Shown piece by piece: positions 32,017 to 42,340 of a DNA stretch of 64,000 nt (its first letter is position 1; each line of letters starts with the position of its first letter). Location of the stretch: contig JAFUAA010000010.1 of NCBI GenBank assembly GCA_017460915.1, positions 1 to 64,000 of the forward strand, given 5' to 3'. The notes beneath the pieces are model-generated. The model was not told the DNA's origin, searched no databases, and saw only the letters and a list, made by a program, of their open reading frames with translations. Both the position numbers and the translations under genes were made by a program. Source of the stretch: Bacteroidales bacterium. GTDB lineage: Bacteria; Bacteroidota; Bacteroidia; Bacteroidales; F082.

Positions 32017-33651
32017 ATGAACAACAGCTTTACCATCGGGGGTCAGATTGTCGACCTCGTCAATTCCAGGATTTTCTCGGGAGTCGTAGTCGTCGAAGAC
32101 GGCAAAATCACCAAGATAGAACAGCAGCCTGTGGGCAACACACAGTACATCATGCCGGGTTTCGTCGATGCGCATGTGCACATCGAGAGCTCGATGCTTG
32201 TGCCTTCCGAGTTTGCCCGCTTGGCCGTCTGCCACGGGACGGTGGCCACCGTCAGTGATCCGCATGAAATCGCCAATGTGCTTGGGAAAGAGGGCGTTAA
32301 GTATATGATTGAAAACGGCAAGAAAGTGCCGTTCAAGTTCGTCTTCGGTGCGCCGAGTTGCGTGCCCTCCACGGCCTTCGAAACGGCTGGTGCCGTCCTC
32401 GATGCCAACGACATTGAAGAACTGATGGCGTCCGACGACATCCACTACCTCTCGGAGATGATGAACTACCCGGGCGTGTTGGCCGATGACCCTGAAATCC
32501 TGAAGAAAATCGCTGCCGCGCAAAAGCACGGCAAGCCCGTTGACGGGCACGCCCCTGCCTTGTCGGGCCGCGACTTGCAGAAATACGTCGGCGCGGGCAT
32601 CAGCACCGACCACGAGTGTTTCACTTTGGCCGAGGCCTTGGAGAAAATCAGCCTTGGCATGAAAATCCTCATTCGCGAAGGCAGCGCAGCCAAGAACTTC
32701 GAGGCACTCATTCCGCTGATGGAGTCGCACCCCGACAAACTGATGTTCTGCTCCGACGACAAGCATCCCAACGAGCTGGTGAAAGGTCATGTCGACGAGT
32801 TGGTGCGTAGGTCTATTGCGTTGGGTTACAACGTCATGGATGTGCTGAAAGCGGCTTCGCTCAATGCCGTCAGGCATTACAAACTCAACGTGGGCATGCT
32901 GCAGGTGGGCGACGATGCCGACTTCATCATGGTCGATGATTTGAGGAATCCTGTGGCGCAACAGACGTATATCAAGGGTGTGTTGGTGGCCGAAAATGGC
33001 ACTTCAAACATCAAATATGTGGAGGCTGAGACGCCCAACTATTTTGAATGTCCTTACCTTCAAGCCGAAGACCTTTTCGTTCCTGACGAAGGGAAGAAAA
33101 TCAAGGTTATTGAATGCCTTGATGGACAACTGATTACGGAATCCTTCCTCACTGAGTCGAAGGTGGAAAATGGGAGCATCGTCAGCGATGTGGAACGCGA
33201 CATTCTGAAGATGGTGGTCGTCAACCGCTACCAACCGAGCAAGCCTGCCGTGGCTTTCATCAAGAATTTTGGCCTCAAACGTGGAGCCTTGGCTTCAAGT
33301 GTGGCCCACGACAGCCATAACATCGTGGCGGTGGGTGCCAGCGACCGCGACATTCTTCATGCCGTCAACCTACTCATTGAGCATGGTGGTGGCGTGACCG
33401 CCTATTGTGGCACGGAGATGGTGGCGGTGCCCTTGCCTGTGGCAGGACTGATGAGCAACGAAGACGGCTACGAGGTGGCGCAAGCCTACCAAAAAGCCGA
33501 TACCTTGGCAAAACGCTTTGGTTCAACGCTCTATGCGCCATTCATGACCTTGGCTTTTATGGCGCTGCTGGTCATTCCCGAGCTGAAGTTGAGCGATCAA
33601 GGGCTGTTTGACGTCACGAATTTCGTTTTCACCTCACTCTATGAGGATTAA
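32017..33651 (+). CDS. ade: Adenine deaminase
   Basis: 544 residues, full length for the bacterial Ade (AdeC) family of the amidohydrolase superfamily, which converts adenine to hypoxanthine plus ammonia in purine salvage. Metal-binding hallmarks: [13 protein letters not shown] near residue 48, the carboxylate/His sites in [12 protein letters not shown] and [19 protein letters not shown], and [12 protein letters not shown]. The C-terminal domain has [17 protein letters not shown], typical of this family. The 3' end overlaps the convergent rodA gene by four bases, with no terminator visible between them. Confidence 0.93.
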   Translation: MNNSFTIGGQIVDLVNSRIFSGVVVVEDGKITKIEQQPVGNTQYIMPGFVDAHVHIESSMLVPSEFARLAVCHGTVATVSDPHEIANVLGKEGVKYMIENGKKVPFKFVFGAPSCVPSTAFETAGAVLDANDIEELMASDDIHYLSEMMNYPGVLADDPEILKKIAAAQKHGKPVDGHAPALSGRDLQKYVGAGISTDHECFTLAEALEKISLGMKILIREGSAAKNFEALIPLMESHPDKLMFCSDDKHPNELVKGHVDELVRRSIALGYNVMDVLKAASLNAVRHYKLNVGMLQVGDDADFIMVDDLRNPVAQQTYIKGVLVAENGTSNIKYVEAETPNYFECPYLQAEDLFVPDEGKKIKVIECLDGQLITESFLTESKVENGSIVSDVERDILKMVVVNRYQPSKPAVAFIKNFGLKRGALASSVAHDSHNIVAVGASDRDILHAVNLLIEHGGGVTAYCGTEMVAVPLPVAGLMSNEDGYEVAQAYQKADTLAKRFGSTLYAPFMTLAFMALLVIPELKLSDQGLFDVTNFVFTSLYED

Positions 33652-34919
33652 AGCACATTGACGCGGTTGGCGTCCTGCTTCACGAAGATGGCCAACATGA
33701 TGGTGAAGGCCAGCATGCTAGAGCCGCCGTAACTGAGGAAGGGTAGGGGTATGCCGATGACGGGCATCAGGCCGATGGTCATACCTATATTAATGAAGAA
33801 GTGCATGAAGATGATACCTGCAATGGCATAGCCATACACGCGGCTGAAGGTCGACTTTTGTCGCTCGGCCAAGGTGACGATGCGCAGCAGCAATCCTACA
33901 TAGAGTAGAACCACGGCTGCTGTGCCGAGGAATCCGCCTTCTTCGCCTATGGTGCAGAAAATGAAGTCGGTGTGTTGTTCGGGGACGAAGTCGTATTTTG
34001 TCTGGGTGCCTTGCAAGAAGCCTTTCCCGCAGAAACCGCCCGATCCGATGGCGATTTTCGATTGGTGCACATTGTAGCCCACGCCTTGGGGGTCGTCTAG
34101 TTTGCCGAGCATCACCAAGATGCGGTTTTGTTGGTGCTCTTGAAGCACTTTGTGGAAGGCGTAATCCACTGAAAACACGAACGCAAACATGAAGGCGAAC
34201 ACGGCCACCATCCTGATGAGGTGCTTCTTTTTGGTGAGCAGATAATAGGTCAATGTGAGGACGAAAAGGGCTCCAAGGATGATGTACATCACCTTTTGGG
34301 ACCACACCAAGGTGAAGATGAACAAGAGAATGACCGCCACACCGGCCACCATGAGCCATCCTGCGCCTGGGAGGCCTTCGCGGTAAAGCACGAAGATGAA
34401 TGACACGAACACGATGGCCGATCCCGTGTCGTTTTGTGCCAAAACCAACGCCATGGGTGCAAGCACGATGAGGGTTGCAATAAGCTGGTCTTTGCGCTTT
34501 TGCAGGTCAACATCCAGACGGTCGAGGTAGCCGGCCAAAGCCAAAGCCGTAGCCATCTTGGCGAACTCGGAAGGCTGGAACTTGACGCCGTGTCCGAGGT
34601 CGATCCACGAGGTGGCGCCTTTGGTGACTTTTCCATAGGCCAACACGATGAGCAGCGCGGCCAAGAAAAAGAAATAGACCCAAAACGAGAAAGCATTGAA
34701 GACCTTGGCGTCGATGAGCAGGATGAGAAAGCCTGCAAAGAGCGATGCGCCAATCCAAAGCAGTTGTTTTCCATAGACTTGCGTGAAGTCGAAGATGCTG
34801 GGATGGGCTTCGTTGTAGCGGGCCGAGAAGATGCTGAACCAGCCAATCAGGACTAGTGCAAAATAGATGAGCACGGTCACCCAGTCGATTTTTCCTATGA
34901 TACTGTTCCTTTCGTTCAT
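33648..34919 (-). CDS. rodA: Rod-shape determining protein RodA (SEDS peptidoglycan glycosyltransferase)
   Basis: 423 residues with about ten membrane helices. SEDS motifs are present: [32 protein letters not shown] (the catalytic-site Asp region), [30 protein letters not shown] split over the conserved loop, and [14 protein letters not shown] near the end. It polymerises glycan strands with PBP2 during lateral wall growth. It starts inside the PBP2 stop codon (ATGA, 4-base overlap), so the pair is co-translated. mreBCD, which often precede them, are not here. Confidence 0.93.
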   Translation of the reverse strand: MNERNSIIGKIDWVTVLIYFALVLIGWFSIFSARYNEAHPSIFDFTQVYGKQLLWIGASLFAGFLILLIDAKVFNAFSFWVYFFFLAALLIVLAYGKVTKGATSWIDLGHGVKFQPSEFAKMATALALAGYLDRLDVDLQKRKDQLIATLIVLAPMALVLAQNDTGSAIVFVSFIFVLYREGLPGAGWLMVAGVAVILLFIFTLVWSQKVMYIILGALFVLTLTYYLLTKKKHLIRMVAVFAFMFAFVFSVDYAFHKVLQEHQQNRILVMLGKLDDPQGVGYNVHQSKIAIGSGGFCGKGFLQGTQTKYDFVPEQHTDFIFCTIGEEGGFLGTAAVVLLYVGLLLRIVTLAERQKSTFSRVYGYAIAGIIFMHFFINIGMTIGLMPVIGIPLPFLSYGGSSMLAFTIMLAIFVKQDANRVNVL

Positions 34920-36775
34920 CGTTCGTTCTTATAGGTGATTCTGCCTTCCATCATGCGTTTTTCCAAATCTTCGCGTTTGGTGTAGCCGCGTATGTATTTC
35001 TCAATCATGAGGCTGGCGATGGGAGCGGCCCATGTGGCACCATAGCCTCCGTTTTCGATGATGACGGCCAAGGCGATTTTTGGGTTCTCGTAAGGTGCGA
35101 AGGCAATGAAATTGGAGTGGTAGTTGCCATGCGGGTTTTGTGCCGTTCCGGTCTTGCCGCATTGTGCGATGTCTTTCATTTCGTAGCGTCGGGCGGTGCC
35201 GGCTGGACCGCTGAAGACGGTGCGCAAGCCTGCTTTCATCGTCCTGACGTATTTGGGGTCGATGCCAGGGTCGACTTTCGTGGTCATCACCTCGGGGATG
35301 GCTGTCGAGTCGCCAAAACACTTGATGAGGTGAGGCGGATAATAATAGCCTTCATTGGCGATGAAAGCGGCAATGTTGGCCAGCTGCAAAGGCGTCACCA
35401 GCACCTCGCCCTGCCCGATGCCCAGCGAACGGATGGTCACGGCATTCCATTGGTCTTGGTACATCTTGTCGTAATATTCGCGTGAGGGTATGTTGCCCGA
35501 GCGTTCGGCGGGCACGTCGGTGTTGAACTTGTGTCCGAGACCCAGTTTGTAGGTCATGTCTTTCCAGTACTCGTATCCCTTTTTCACGCCGCCGAATTTC
35601 GGGTTGTTGATGGTGGCCTTGAACGATTCGTAGAAGTAAGGGTTGCAAGAGTTCATGATGGCGTTGGCGAAATCAGGGCTGGGGCCATGGTGGTGGGTGC
35701 ACTTGATGGGCAACGATCCTGGGCCGCTGCAATGGAAGCAGGTGGCTGGCGTGATGCTGCCGCTTTGCATGGCGATGAGGCCGACCACGCTTTTGAAGGT
35801 GGAGCCAGGCGGATAGGTGCCGTTGGTGGCGCGGTTGATGAGGGGCTTCATCGGGTCCTCCTGTAGCTCCTTGTAGTGTTTTCCGCGTTCGCGACCCACC
35901 AGCAGGTTGGGGTCGTAGGTGGGGCTGGTAACGAAAGCCAGGATTTGTCCCGTGGCAGGCTCGATGGCCACGATGGATCCTATCTTGCCCACCATCAGCT
36001 GCTCGCCGTAGGCTTGCAATTCGGCATCAAGGCCGAGGTAGATGTCTTTCCCTGCCACAGGTTCGCGGTCGTATTCGCCGTCCATGAAGTTGCCCATCTC
36101 GCGGTTGTGCACGTCGACCATCATCACCTTCAGGCCTTTCACGCCGCGCAGCTCCTTCTCGTATGATTTCTCGATGCCCGACTTGCCGATGTAGTCGCCT
36201 TGGCGGTAATACTTTTCGTTTTCCTTGTCTTTTTCAAGTTCGCCCTTGCTGATTTCGCCGATGTCGCCCAAGGTGTGGGCTGCAATGGATTTGGGATAAT
36301 GGCGCACCGTTCGGGTCTGGAAATAAAAGCCTGGGTAGCGGTAAAGCACCTCGGCGATGTGGGCGTAATTCTCTTTTGAGACTTGCGTCATGAAAGGCGA
36401 AGGCCTGAAATAAGACTCGTTTTTTGCCTTTTCCATGCGCTCGCTAAACGAAGCCTTGTCGATGTCTAATAGGTGGCAGAAGGTGACGGTGTCGAAAGGG
36501 TCGAGCGAGTCGCGTTTCATGGCTTGGCGCGGGATGACCATCAGGTCGTAGACAGCCTCGTTGAACACCAAGAGCTCGCCGTTGCGGTCGAAAACCTTGC
36601 CTCGGGCGGGGTATTGGGTCACATAGCGCAAGGCGTTGTTGTCGGCCAGGGCAACGTAGCTTTTGTCGACCACTTGGAGCGAAAACAATTTGAGGATAAA
36701 GACCATCCCTACGGTGATGAAGACGCCGATTATCAGTAACTTCCTGGTAGACAGACTATTGTTTTTTGTTCTCAT
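34916..36775 (-). CDS. mrdA: Penicillin-binding protein 2 (peptidoglycan transpeptidase)
   Basis: 619 residues from MRTKNNSLSTRK at 36775; the GTG-started extension to 36931 crosses the promoter and is rejected. One N-terminal membrane anchor (LLIIGVFITVGMVFILKLFS), a pedestal/dimerisation domain, and the transpeptidase domain with SxxK in GTYPPGSTFKSVV, the SCN in IMNSCNPYFYE, and KTGT in QCGKTGTAQNPHG. It crosslinks peptidoglycan at the cell side wall with RodA, whose gene overlaps it. A divergent promoter region separates it from the GldH-like gene. Confidence 0.93.
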   Translation of the reverse strand: MRTKNNSLSTRKLLIIGVFITVGMVFILKLFSLQVVDKSYVALADNNALRYVTQYPARGKVFDRNGELLVFNEAVYDLMVIPRQAMKRDSLDPFDTVTFCHLLDIDKASFSERMEKAKNESYFRPSPFMTQVSKENYAHIAEVLYRYPGFYFQTRTVRHYPKSIAAHTLGDIGEISKGELEKDKENEKYYRQGDYIGKSGIEKSYEKELRGVKGLKVMMVDVHNREMGNFMDGEYDREPVAGKDIYLGLDAELQAYGEQLMVGKIGSIVAIEPATGQILAFVTSPTYDPNLLVGRERGKHYKELQEDPMKPLINRATNGTYPPGSTFKSVVGLIAMQSGSITPATCFHCSGPGSLPIKCTHHHGPSPDFANAIMNSCNPYFYESFKATINNPKFGGVKKGYEYWKDMTYKLGLGHKFNTDVPAERSGNIPSREYYDKMYQDQWNAVTIRSLGIGQGEVLVTPLQLANIAAFIANEGYYYPPHLIKCFGDSTAIPEVMTTKVDPGIDPKYVRTMKAGLRTVFSGPAGTARRYEMKDIAQCGKTGTAQNPHGNYHSNFIAFAPYENPKIALAVIIENGGYGATWAAPIASLMIEKYIRGYTKREDLEKRMMEGRITYKNER

Positions 36776-36793
36776 AGTGAAATTCGCGAATGA

Positions 36794-36801
36794 CAAAGGT
36801 A
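36794..36801 (-). promoter_or_regulatory. minus-7 box for mrdA-rodA
   Basis: CAAAGGTA on the plus strand, 18 bases before the mrdA ATG. Confidence 0.55.
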
Positions 36802-36906
36802 TAAGTTTTTGTTGGTTTCGCGATGCCTCGCGGGCCATTTTTTTCGAAAAAATTGCCTTTTCTCCCAAAAATGCGTTTTTTGCCTTCGTCTTCACTTTTT
36901 TTTTCG

Positions 36907-36914
36907 TACATTTG
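36907..36914 (+). promoter_or_regulatory. minus-7 box for the GldH-like gene and wza operon
   Basis: TACATTTG, 25 bases before the ATG at 36940; it follows a run of nine T. Confidence 0.5.
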
Positions 36915-36939
36915 CGCGGTTTTTTATGCACGAAATAGA

Positions 36940-37401
36940 ATGAAGAGAATTACCTTTGTGGTCATGGCTTTCTGCCTTTGTTTTTGTGGATGCAAGCAGC
37001 AGGCAAAAAACAAGGAACTTATGCAACGCAGCTTCTACGACACGGTTTGGGAGCGTTTTGATTTTGTCAGAGCCGATGTCGTGGTGGAGGAACCTACGAC
37101 TTTTGACCTCAGTATGCGCATTAGTTTCACGGAGGAATATCCTTACGACTATATCGATTTGGTGTTTGCGGTCCTCACTAGCGACGGTGACCGCTACCGT
37201 GGCAAGGCCTACAAGCCTAAACTGAAGGATGCCGACGGGAACTGGAGCTCCGAGCTGAAAGACGGTTGCTATACGTTCATCTTGCCTATCAATAAGGAAC
37301 TGCGCATCAACGATCCCGGCACCTATCGCTTCCAAATCGAACAGAAAATGCCTATCACTCCATTGGTGGGCGTGAAGGAATTGACGATTTTAAACAATTG
37401 A
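36940..37401 (+). CDS. GldH-like lipoprotein
   Basis: 153 residues from MKRITFVVMAFCLCFCGC; the Cys at position 18 is the best lipidation site. A beta-sandwich-like region follows: TFDLSMRISFTEEYPYDYID, GKAYKPKLKDADGNWSSE, TYRFQIEQKMPITPLVGVKE. This is the layout of GldH, a gliding/T9SS-associated lipoprotein of Bacteroidota often found beside mrdA/rodA or mre genes; the similarity is by pattern, not alignment. It ends 16 bases before wza and may be co-transcribed. Confidence 0.65.
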   Translation: MKRITFVVMAFCLCFCGCKQQAKNKELMQRSFYDTVWERFDFVRADVVVEEPTTFDLSMRISFTEEYPYDYIDLVFAVLTSDGDRYRGKAYKPKLKDADGNWSSELKDGCYTFILPINKELRINDPGTYRFQIEQKMPITPLVGVKELTILNN

Positions 37402-37417
37402 CAAACAATCACTTGAA

Positions 37418-38221
37418 ATGAGTATTACAAAAAGGACATTGAAATCTGGGGTGGCTGCCTTGCTGCTGGCCACCATGTTTGCATCTTGTGTTCCCCAAGA
37501 GAAGATGCTTTATTTGAAAGAAGCCCAAATGGCTGCCGAAAACAAGTCGGTCAATTATGTCAATGAACGCTCTGTCGACTACAAATTGCAACCAGGCGAC
37601 AATCTCTATATCCGTTTCATCAATTTGGTTGACGAACAAGGCGTCGCTACTCTGTCGGGCGATGCCTCGAGTCGGAGTTATATGTCAAGCGAGGCCAGCA
37701 TTTATTTGCATTCCTACACCATCGACGAGCAAGGCTACGTTGAACTCCCTTTGACCGGAAAGGTCGAACTTAGGAACCTGACGGTCGACGAAGCGAAAGA
37801 CCGTCTTCAGGAAGTTCTCGATAAATACATGAATGGGACGACTCTTGTCGTGAAACTGTCCAACTTTAACCTTACGTTGTTGGGCGAGGTGAGCAAGCCG
37901 GGTATGTATAAGGTGTACCAGTCGCAAATCAACCTGTTTGAGGCCGTGGCTTTGGCAGGCAACATGACCAACTTCGCTAAGAGAGATGAGGTGAGAATCA
38001 TTCGTCAAACCGAAACAGGATCGGAAATCGTCACCGTCGACATAGGTGCGGCCGACATACTTTCCTCACCTTATTATTATTTGAAACCTAATGACATTGT
38101 CTACGTTGAACCGCTTAAGATCAAGTCGTGGGGCTTCTCCACCTTCCCCTACTCGACGGTCATTTCCGTCATTACGTTAGGCGTCACGTTGGTCACCTTA
38201 TTCAATAGACTGAAACAATAA
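37418..38221 (+). CDS. Wza-like polysaccharide export lipoprotein
   Basis: 267 residues. MSITKRTLKSGVAALLLATM then FASC (lipobox). Poly_export domain DYKLQPGDNLYIRFINL, then a SLBB domain (LTLLGEVSKPGMYKVYQSQI). C-terminal hydrophobic segment (TVISVITLGVTLVTLF) as in short Bacteroidales Wza proteins, shorter than the E. coli form. It should form the outer-membrane exit channel for capsular or exopolysaccharide with the Wzc of the next gene (29-base gap). Confidence 0.88.
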   Translation: MSITKRTLKSGVAALLLATMFASCVPQEKMLYLKEAQMAAENKSVNYVNERSVDYKLQPGDNLYIRFINLVDEQGVATLSGDASSRSYMSSEASIYLHSYTIDEQGYVELPLTGKVELRNLTVDEAKDRLQEVLDKYMNGTTLVVKLSNFNLTLLGEVSKPGMYKVYQSQINLFEAVALAGNMTNFAKRDEVRIIRQTETGSEIVTVDIGAADILSSPYYYLKPNDIVYVEPLKIKSWGFSTFPYSTVISVITLGVTLVTLFNRLKQ

Positions 38222-38250
38222 TCGACAGAAAACCATAAACATCCATCATC

Positions 38251-40743
38251 ATGCAAAACGAAACAACTCCATATAAACCCCAACAAGGCAATGAGGAACA
38301 AACCGTTGATATCAAGCAACTGATTTACATCGCGCTGAGTCATTGGTATTTGTTTGTTATTGGTGTCGTTGTGGCACTCGTCATAGGCTTTGTCATCAAC
38401 CGCTATTCGACAAATGTCTATCAAACCACGGGTACGATTCTCATCAAGGAAGGACACTCAAGTTATGATCCAACCGCCATTATGACCAACATGAGCTATG
38501 GCAATTCCCAAAATGTGTCGAACGAAATGGCCATCCTCAAGTCGTATTCCTTGACGGATCGCGTCGTGCATACCATGAACATCGAGGTGACGTATATGGA
38601 AAAAGGCCGTATCGCTACCACGGAAATGTACCAAAGCTCTCCGTTCAAGGTGGAGTTTGACCGTAGCGTGCCCCAGACTGTCGGGCTGGTCTACGAAATC
38701 ACCAAGGTTGAAGACGGTGTCATCACTTTGCATGGTACTTCCGATCACCTGAGCAAGTATGATTACTTGATCAGCCAAACCACGGAGAGTAGCCAGACCA
38801 AAATCGACATCGAGACTGAATGCAAATTGGGCGAATGGTTCGACAACGGCTACAACCATCTCCGCATCATCTTCAACGAAGGTGTCGATGCCAAAAGCTT
38901 CAATAATAGGAAACTCTCGTTTTGGTTGAATAGTTATCCTAGCTTGGTGAAACAAATGAGCTCTTTCACGGTGGGTACTACGAGCAAGCAGTCGTCGGTG
39001 GTCTTGGTGACTACGAGCGGAACCAACAAACAGAAAATCGTTGATTTCACCAATACCTTGCTGACGGAATACGTCAACCGAGGTTTGGAGAAGAAGAATC
39101 TGGTTTCGGAAAACACCATCGAATTCATCAATAGCGAATTGTCGGGAGTCCAAGAGTCGATGAGCGAAGCTGCAAGCGATTTGAAGAACTTCCGCCAAAG
39201 CAACGATCTGATGAACCTCGACTTGCAGTCGAATCAGGTGTATACCAACCTTCGCGCCTTGGACAAGGAAAAAGCGGAAATGACGGCAAACATAATGATT
39301 TATAAACGTTTGCAGGATTACATCAAGGTTCAGATTGACGACCCCGAAAACCTGGCTTCTCCCAGTACTATGGGTATCAACGACCCTTTGCTTAACCAGT
39401 TGGCCCGTGACCTTGTCACCTTGTCTCAAACCAAGGCAACACAATTGCTCACCAAGACAGAACAGCACCCCCAAATCGTGAAACTCAACGAGCAGATTGT
39501 CACTACAAAGAAGGCCTTGTTGGAAACAATCAACAACCTTGTTGAGAACGCCCAGTTGAGTCTCAACGAAATCAATCGCCGTATTGCGGCATTAGAGGCC
39601 GAGTCGCGCCAACTTCCTGGAAAACAACAGCAACTTATTGATTATCAACGTAATTTTGATTTTACTGACGAGACATACAAATATTTGATGCACCGTCGTG
39701 CAGAAGCTCAGATCTTGCGTGCCTCCAATACGCCCGACAACGAAATCCTCGACGAAGCCCGCCTCGTGAGAACCAATAAGATTTCGCCACGCACCTCGAT
39801 GAACTACCTCATCGCTCTCATCCTCGGTTTGCTCATCCCGGCTCTGTATCTTTTCCTGAAAGACTTCTTCAATGTGAGCATCAGCGACAGGAAGGATGTG
39901 GAGAAAATCACGAAATACCCCATCATCGGCCAAGTGGCGCAGTCGAGCGACAAAGACCCGATGGTGGTCATCAACAACCCCAAGGCGCCTATCGCCGAGT
40001 CGTACCGCTCAATTCGTACGAACATTGAATTCATCACTCAGGGCAAACCGAAGAGCGTGATACTGGTTACGGGCGATATGCAAAGCATCGGTAAGACGTT
40101 CAACAGCATCAACGTGGCCTCCATCTACGCTCTCTATGGCAAAAAGACGGTGTTGCTCGGCTTCGATATGCGTAAGCCTAAGCTCTTCCAAGAGTTTGGC
40201 TTGAACAACAACGTGGGTATCAGCTCCTTCTTGTCGAACAAGGAGCCGATTGACAATGTCATACAGCCATCGAACCACATCCCTACGCTCGATGTCATCA
40301 CCAGCGGGCCTATCCCGCCCAATCCGGCTGAACTTATCGCTTCCGAGAAATGCAACGAGTTCTTCGATCTGCTCAAGGAAAGATACGACTACATCATCAT
40401 CGACACGCCGCCCTTGGGTTTGGTCACCGACGCTTTCTTGTTGATGCGCTATTCCGATGTCAACTTGTTCATCGTGCGCCAAGGCGTCACCAACAAGAAC
40501 ATCTTCGGCAGCATCATCAAAGACCTTGAGGATAGGGGGTTCAACACTTCTATTGTCATCAACGGCATCGAAACGAACAAGGGTTATGGCTACGGCAAAC
40601 GTTACGGGTATGGCTACGGTTATGCCTACGGTTACGGCTACGGACGTTATGGAAGCCACAACTCGGGATATTACGGCAACGGCTACTATGGCGAAGACGG
40701 CGACAGCAAGAAGAGAAAGCACAGCAAGCATGGCTCCAAATAA
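38251..40743 (+). CDS. Wzc-like polysaccharide co-polymerase / tyrosine autokinase
   Basis: 830 residues: Wzz domain with helices at about 26-50 and 510-535, long periplasmic coiled coil between, then a BY-kinase domain. Walker A is VTGDMQSIGKTF, Walker A' GFDMRKPKLF, Walker B YIIIDTPPLGLVTD. The tail is an extreme Tyr-Gly run (about residues 776-815: repeated GYGYGY with some R and A), the autophosphorylation cluster, closed by a basic KKRKHSKHGSK. It controls chain length and export with Wza. The last codons overlap the next gene by 14 bases. Confidence 0.92.
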   Translation: MQNETTPYKPQQGNEEQTVDIKQLIYIALSHWYLFVIGVVVALVIGFVINRYSTNVYQTTGTILIKEGHSSYDPTAIMTNMSYGNSQNVSNEMAILKSYSLTDRVVHTMNIEVTYMEKGRIATTEMYQSSPFKVEFDRSVPQTVGLVYEITKVEDGVITLHGTSDHLSKYDYLISQTTESSQTKIDIETECKLGEWFDNGYNHLRIIFNEGVDAKSFNNRKLSFWLNSYPSLVKQMSSFTVGTTSKQSSVVLVTTSGTNKQKIVDFTNTLLTEYVNRGLEKKNLVSENTIEFINSELSGVQESMSEAASDLKNFRQSNDLMNLDLQSNQVYTNLRALDKEKAEMTANIMIYKRLQDYIKVQIDDPENLASPSTMGINDPLLNQLARDLVTLSQTKATQLLTKTEQHPQIVKLNEQIVTTKKALLETINNLVENAQLSLNEINRRIAALEAESRQLPGKQQQLIDYQRNFDFTDETYKYLMHRRAEAQILRASNTPDNEILDEARLVRTNKISPRTSMNYLIALILGLLIPALYLFLKDFFNVSISDRKDVEKITKYPIIGQVAQSSDKDPMVVINNPKAPIAESYRSIRTNIEFITQGKPKSVILVTGDMQSIGKTFNSINVASIYALYGKKTVLLGFDMRKPKLFQEFGLNNNVGISSFLSNKEPIDNVIQPSNHIPTLDVITSGPIPPNPAELIASEKCNEFFDLLKERYDYIIIDTPPLGLVTDAFLLMRYSDVNLFIVRQGVTNKNIFGSIIKDLEDRGFNTSIVINGIETNKGYGYGKRYGYGYGYAYGYGYGRYGSHNSGYYGNGYYGEDGDSKKRKHSKHGSK

Positions 40744-41314
40744 CCAGTCGGGTGCTCGGATCGATCAAAACGTTAGGCATTGGCACGCCATATATGTCAG
40801 GTCGCGGGCCGAGAAAAAAGTGCTGTCGCAGCTTGAGGAAATGGGCTTGAAGGCCTATTTGCCCTTGATTACCAAGGTCAGGCAGTGGAGCGACCGGCGC
40901 ATGAAGGTGGATGAGCCGCTTTTCAGGTCGTATGTGTTCGTTTATTCCAACGCAAAGGAATACATCCCAATACTGAACGTTTATGGCGTGCTGAAGTTCG
41001 TCAGCTTCGAGAATCAAGCAGTCAACGTCCCCGAAAACCAAATCCTCGCCATCAAGAAATTCGTGGCCGATTATGAACGAGGTGAGGAATACAGGATGCA
41101 GAACTTCGAAGAACTGAAGGAAGGCCAATTGGTGCGCATCATCACGGGCCCGATGAAAGGACTGAAGGGCCGGCTCGAATCCATCGAGAACAAACGCCAT
41201 CTGATTGTCTATATCGATGTGGTGGGACAATACATTCCAGTGCATTTGCCGCGAGCCAAAGTGGAGCCCGTGTATGACGACGAAAAAGGAAAAAGTAAGC
41301 AGATTGGAAGATAA
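40730..41314 (+). CDS. UpxY-family transcription antiterminator (NusG paralogue)
   Basis: 194 residues from MAPNNQSGARIDQNV; the ATG at 40730 sits inside the end of wzc (14-base overlap, different frame). NGN domain: HWHAIYVRSRAEKKVLSQLE, YLPLITKVRQWSDR, PLFRSYVFVY. KOW: EGQLVRIITGPMKGLKGRLE. UpxY/UpcY-type proteins let RNA polymerase read through early terminators of their own capsule operon and are normally the first gene; here it follows wza-wzc. The gene that it serves may lie elsewhere. Confidence 0.85.
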   Translation: MAPNNQSGARIDQNVRHWHAIYVRSRAEKKVLSQLEEMGLKAYLPLITKVRQWSDRRMKVDEPLFRSYVFVYSNAKEYIPILNVYGVLKFVSFENQAVNVPENQILAIKKFVADYERGEEYRMQNFEELKEGQLVRIITGPMKGLKGRLESIENKRHLIVYIDVVGQYIPVHLPRAKVEPVYDDEKGKSKQIGR

Positions 41315-41318
41315 TTCC

Positions 41319-41326
41319 TATCTTTG
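41319..41326 (+). promoter_or_regulatory. minus-7 box for the coiled-coil membrane protein gene
   Basis: TATCTTTG, 42 bases before the ATG at 41368. Confidence 0.55.
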
Positions 41327-41367
41327 CACGGAAATTGTAGAACGAACCACACAAAAACAGATACATC

Positions 41368-42285
41368 ATGGATTCTGAAAGATCAAAGAAACAAACGAGA
41401 CAGCCGGTTTGGCTCTATGCCATCCTCGGCTTGCTGGCCATCGCCCTCGTCTTCCTGTTGGTGCGCAACGGCAATATGAAGACCGACCTGAAGGAACTTG
41501 AGGCGGAGAAGGAAATGCAACGCATGGATTTCCAAGCCGAAGTCGACAGTCTGATGAAGGTTCACAACGAGCTGAAAGAAAGCTATGGGGAACTGAGTCA
41601 AGAACTGGCTGAAAAAGATAGTATCATCCAAGCCGATGCCGTCGAAATTAAGAAACTGTTGGATTCGCAGTGGGACTATTATTACGTCAAGAAGAAACTT
41701 ACACAGTTGCAAGACATTTCGCAACGCTATGTGCGCCAGATGGACTCGCTTTATACCGTCAACCGAGAGCTGGTGGCCGAAAACGAGCGTATCCGCGAGG
41801 AATACCAAGCCGAACGCCGACAGAACACTAACCTCACTCGCCAGAACGACGAGCTGGCCAACAGGGTCAGCCAAGCGGCTTACTTGAAGTTGTATAACTA
41901 CACAGCCCAGGCGGTGCGCTTCAAAGGCGGAGACAAGGAAACCCAAACCGATAGGGCCGAACGGGCCGAGCGCATCCGTGTTGACTTCACAGTGGGCGCC
42001 AATGACCTTGTGGAACCTGGTTCCAAGCTGTTCTACATACGTATCGCTGACCCCACCAAGGCCATCCTTGCCAAAGGTTCGGGCGACGAGTACTCGTTCA
42101 AGTCGAACGGCGAGACGTTGCAGTTCACCGAAAAGGTGCGTGTCAACTACGACGGCACCGAGACCGCCGTGCGTGCCTACTACATCCATCCTTCAGGAAC
42201 GGTGATGCGTCCTGGCACTTATTTCGTCGATGTGTATGAGCAGGGCGGCAAGCTGGTGGGACAAACCTCAATAAATTTGAAGTAA
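41368..42285 (+). CDS. Single-pass membrane protein with coiled coil and C-terminal beta domain
   Basis: 305 residues: cytoplasmic 15-residue basic start, one membrane helix (VWLYAILGLLAIALVFLLV, about 14-32), a long coiled coil (about 35-165) and a C-terminal domain of about 120 residues (IRVDFTVGANDLVEPGSKLF, VRAYYIHPSGTVMRPGTYFV). The architecture is common in Bacteroidota and is usually listed as hypothetical. Its own promoter and a terminator after it make it a single-gene unit. No function is claimed. Confidence 0.75.
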   Translation: MDSERSKKQTRQPVWLYAILGLLAIALVFLLVRNGNMKTDLKELEAEKEMQRMDFQAEVDSLMKVHNELKESYGELSQELAEKDSIIQADAVEIKKLLDSQWDYYYVKKKLTQLQDISQRYVRQMDSLYTVNRELVAENERIREEYQAERRQNTNLTRQNDELANRVSQAAYLKLYNYTAQAVRFKGGDKETQTDRAERAERIRVDFTVGANDLVEPGSKLFYIRIADPTKAILAKGSGDEYSFKSNGETLQFTEKVRVNYDGTETAVRAYYIHPSGTVMRPGTYFVDVYEQGGKLVGQTSINLK

Positions 42286-42313
42286 TGTTTTTTCATTCAT
42301 TTTGATTGTTTGG

Positions 42314-42340
42314 CAAGCCAATCTTCGGCTTGACTTTTTT
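42314..42340. terminator. Bidirectional terminator between the coiled-coil gene and recO
   Basis: CAAGCC ... GGCTTG stem (42314-42319 with 42327-42332) and a T6 tail. It touches the recO stop codon on the opposite strand. Confidence 0.65.
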
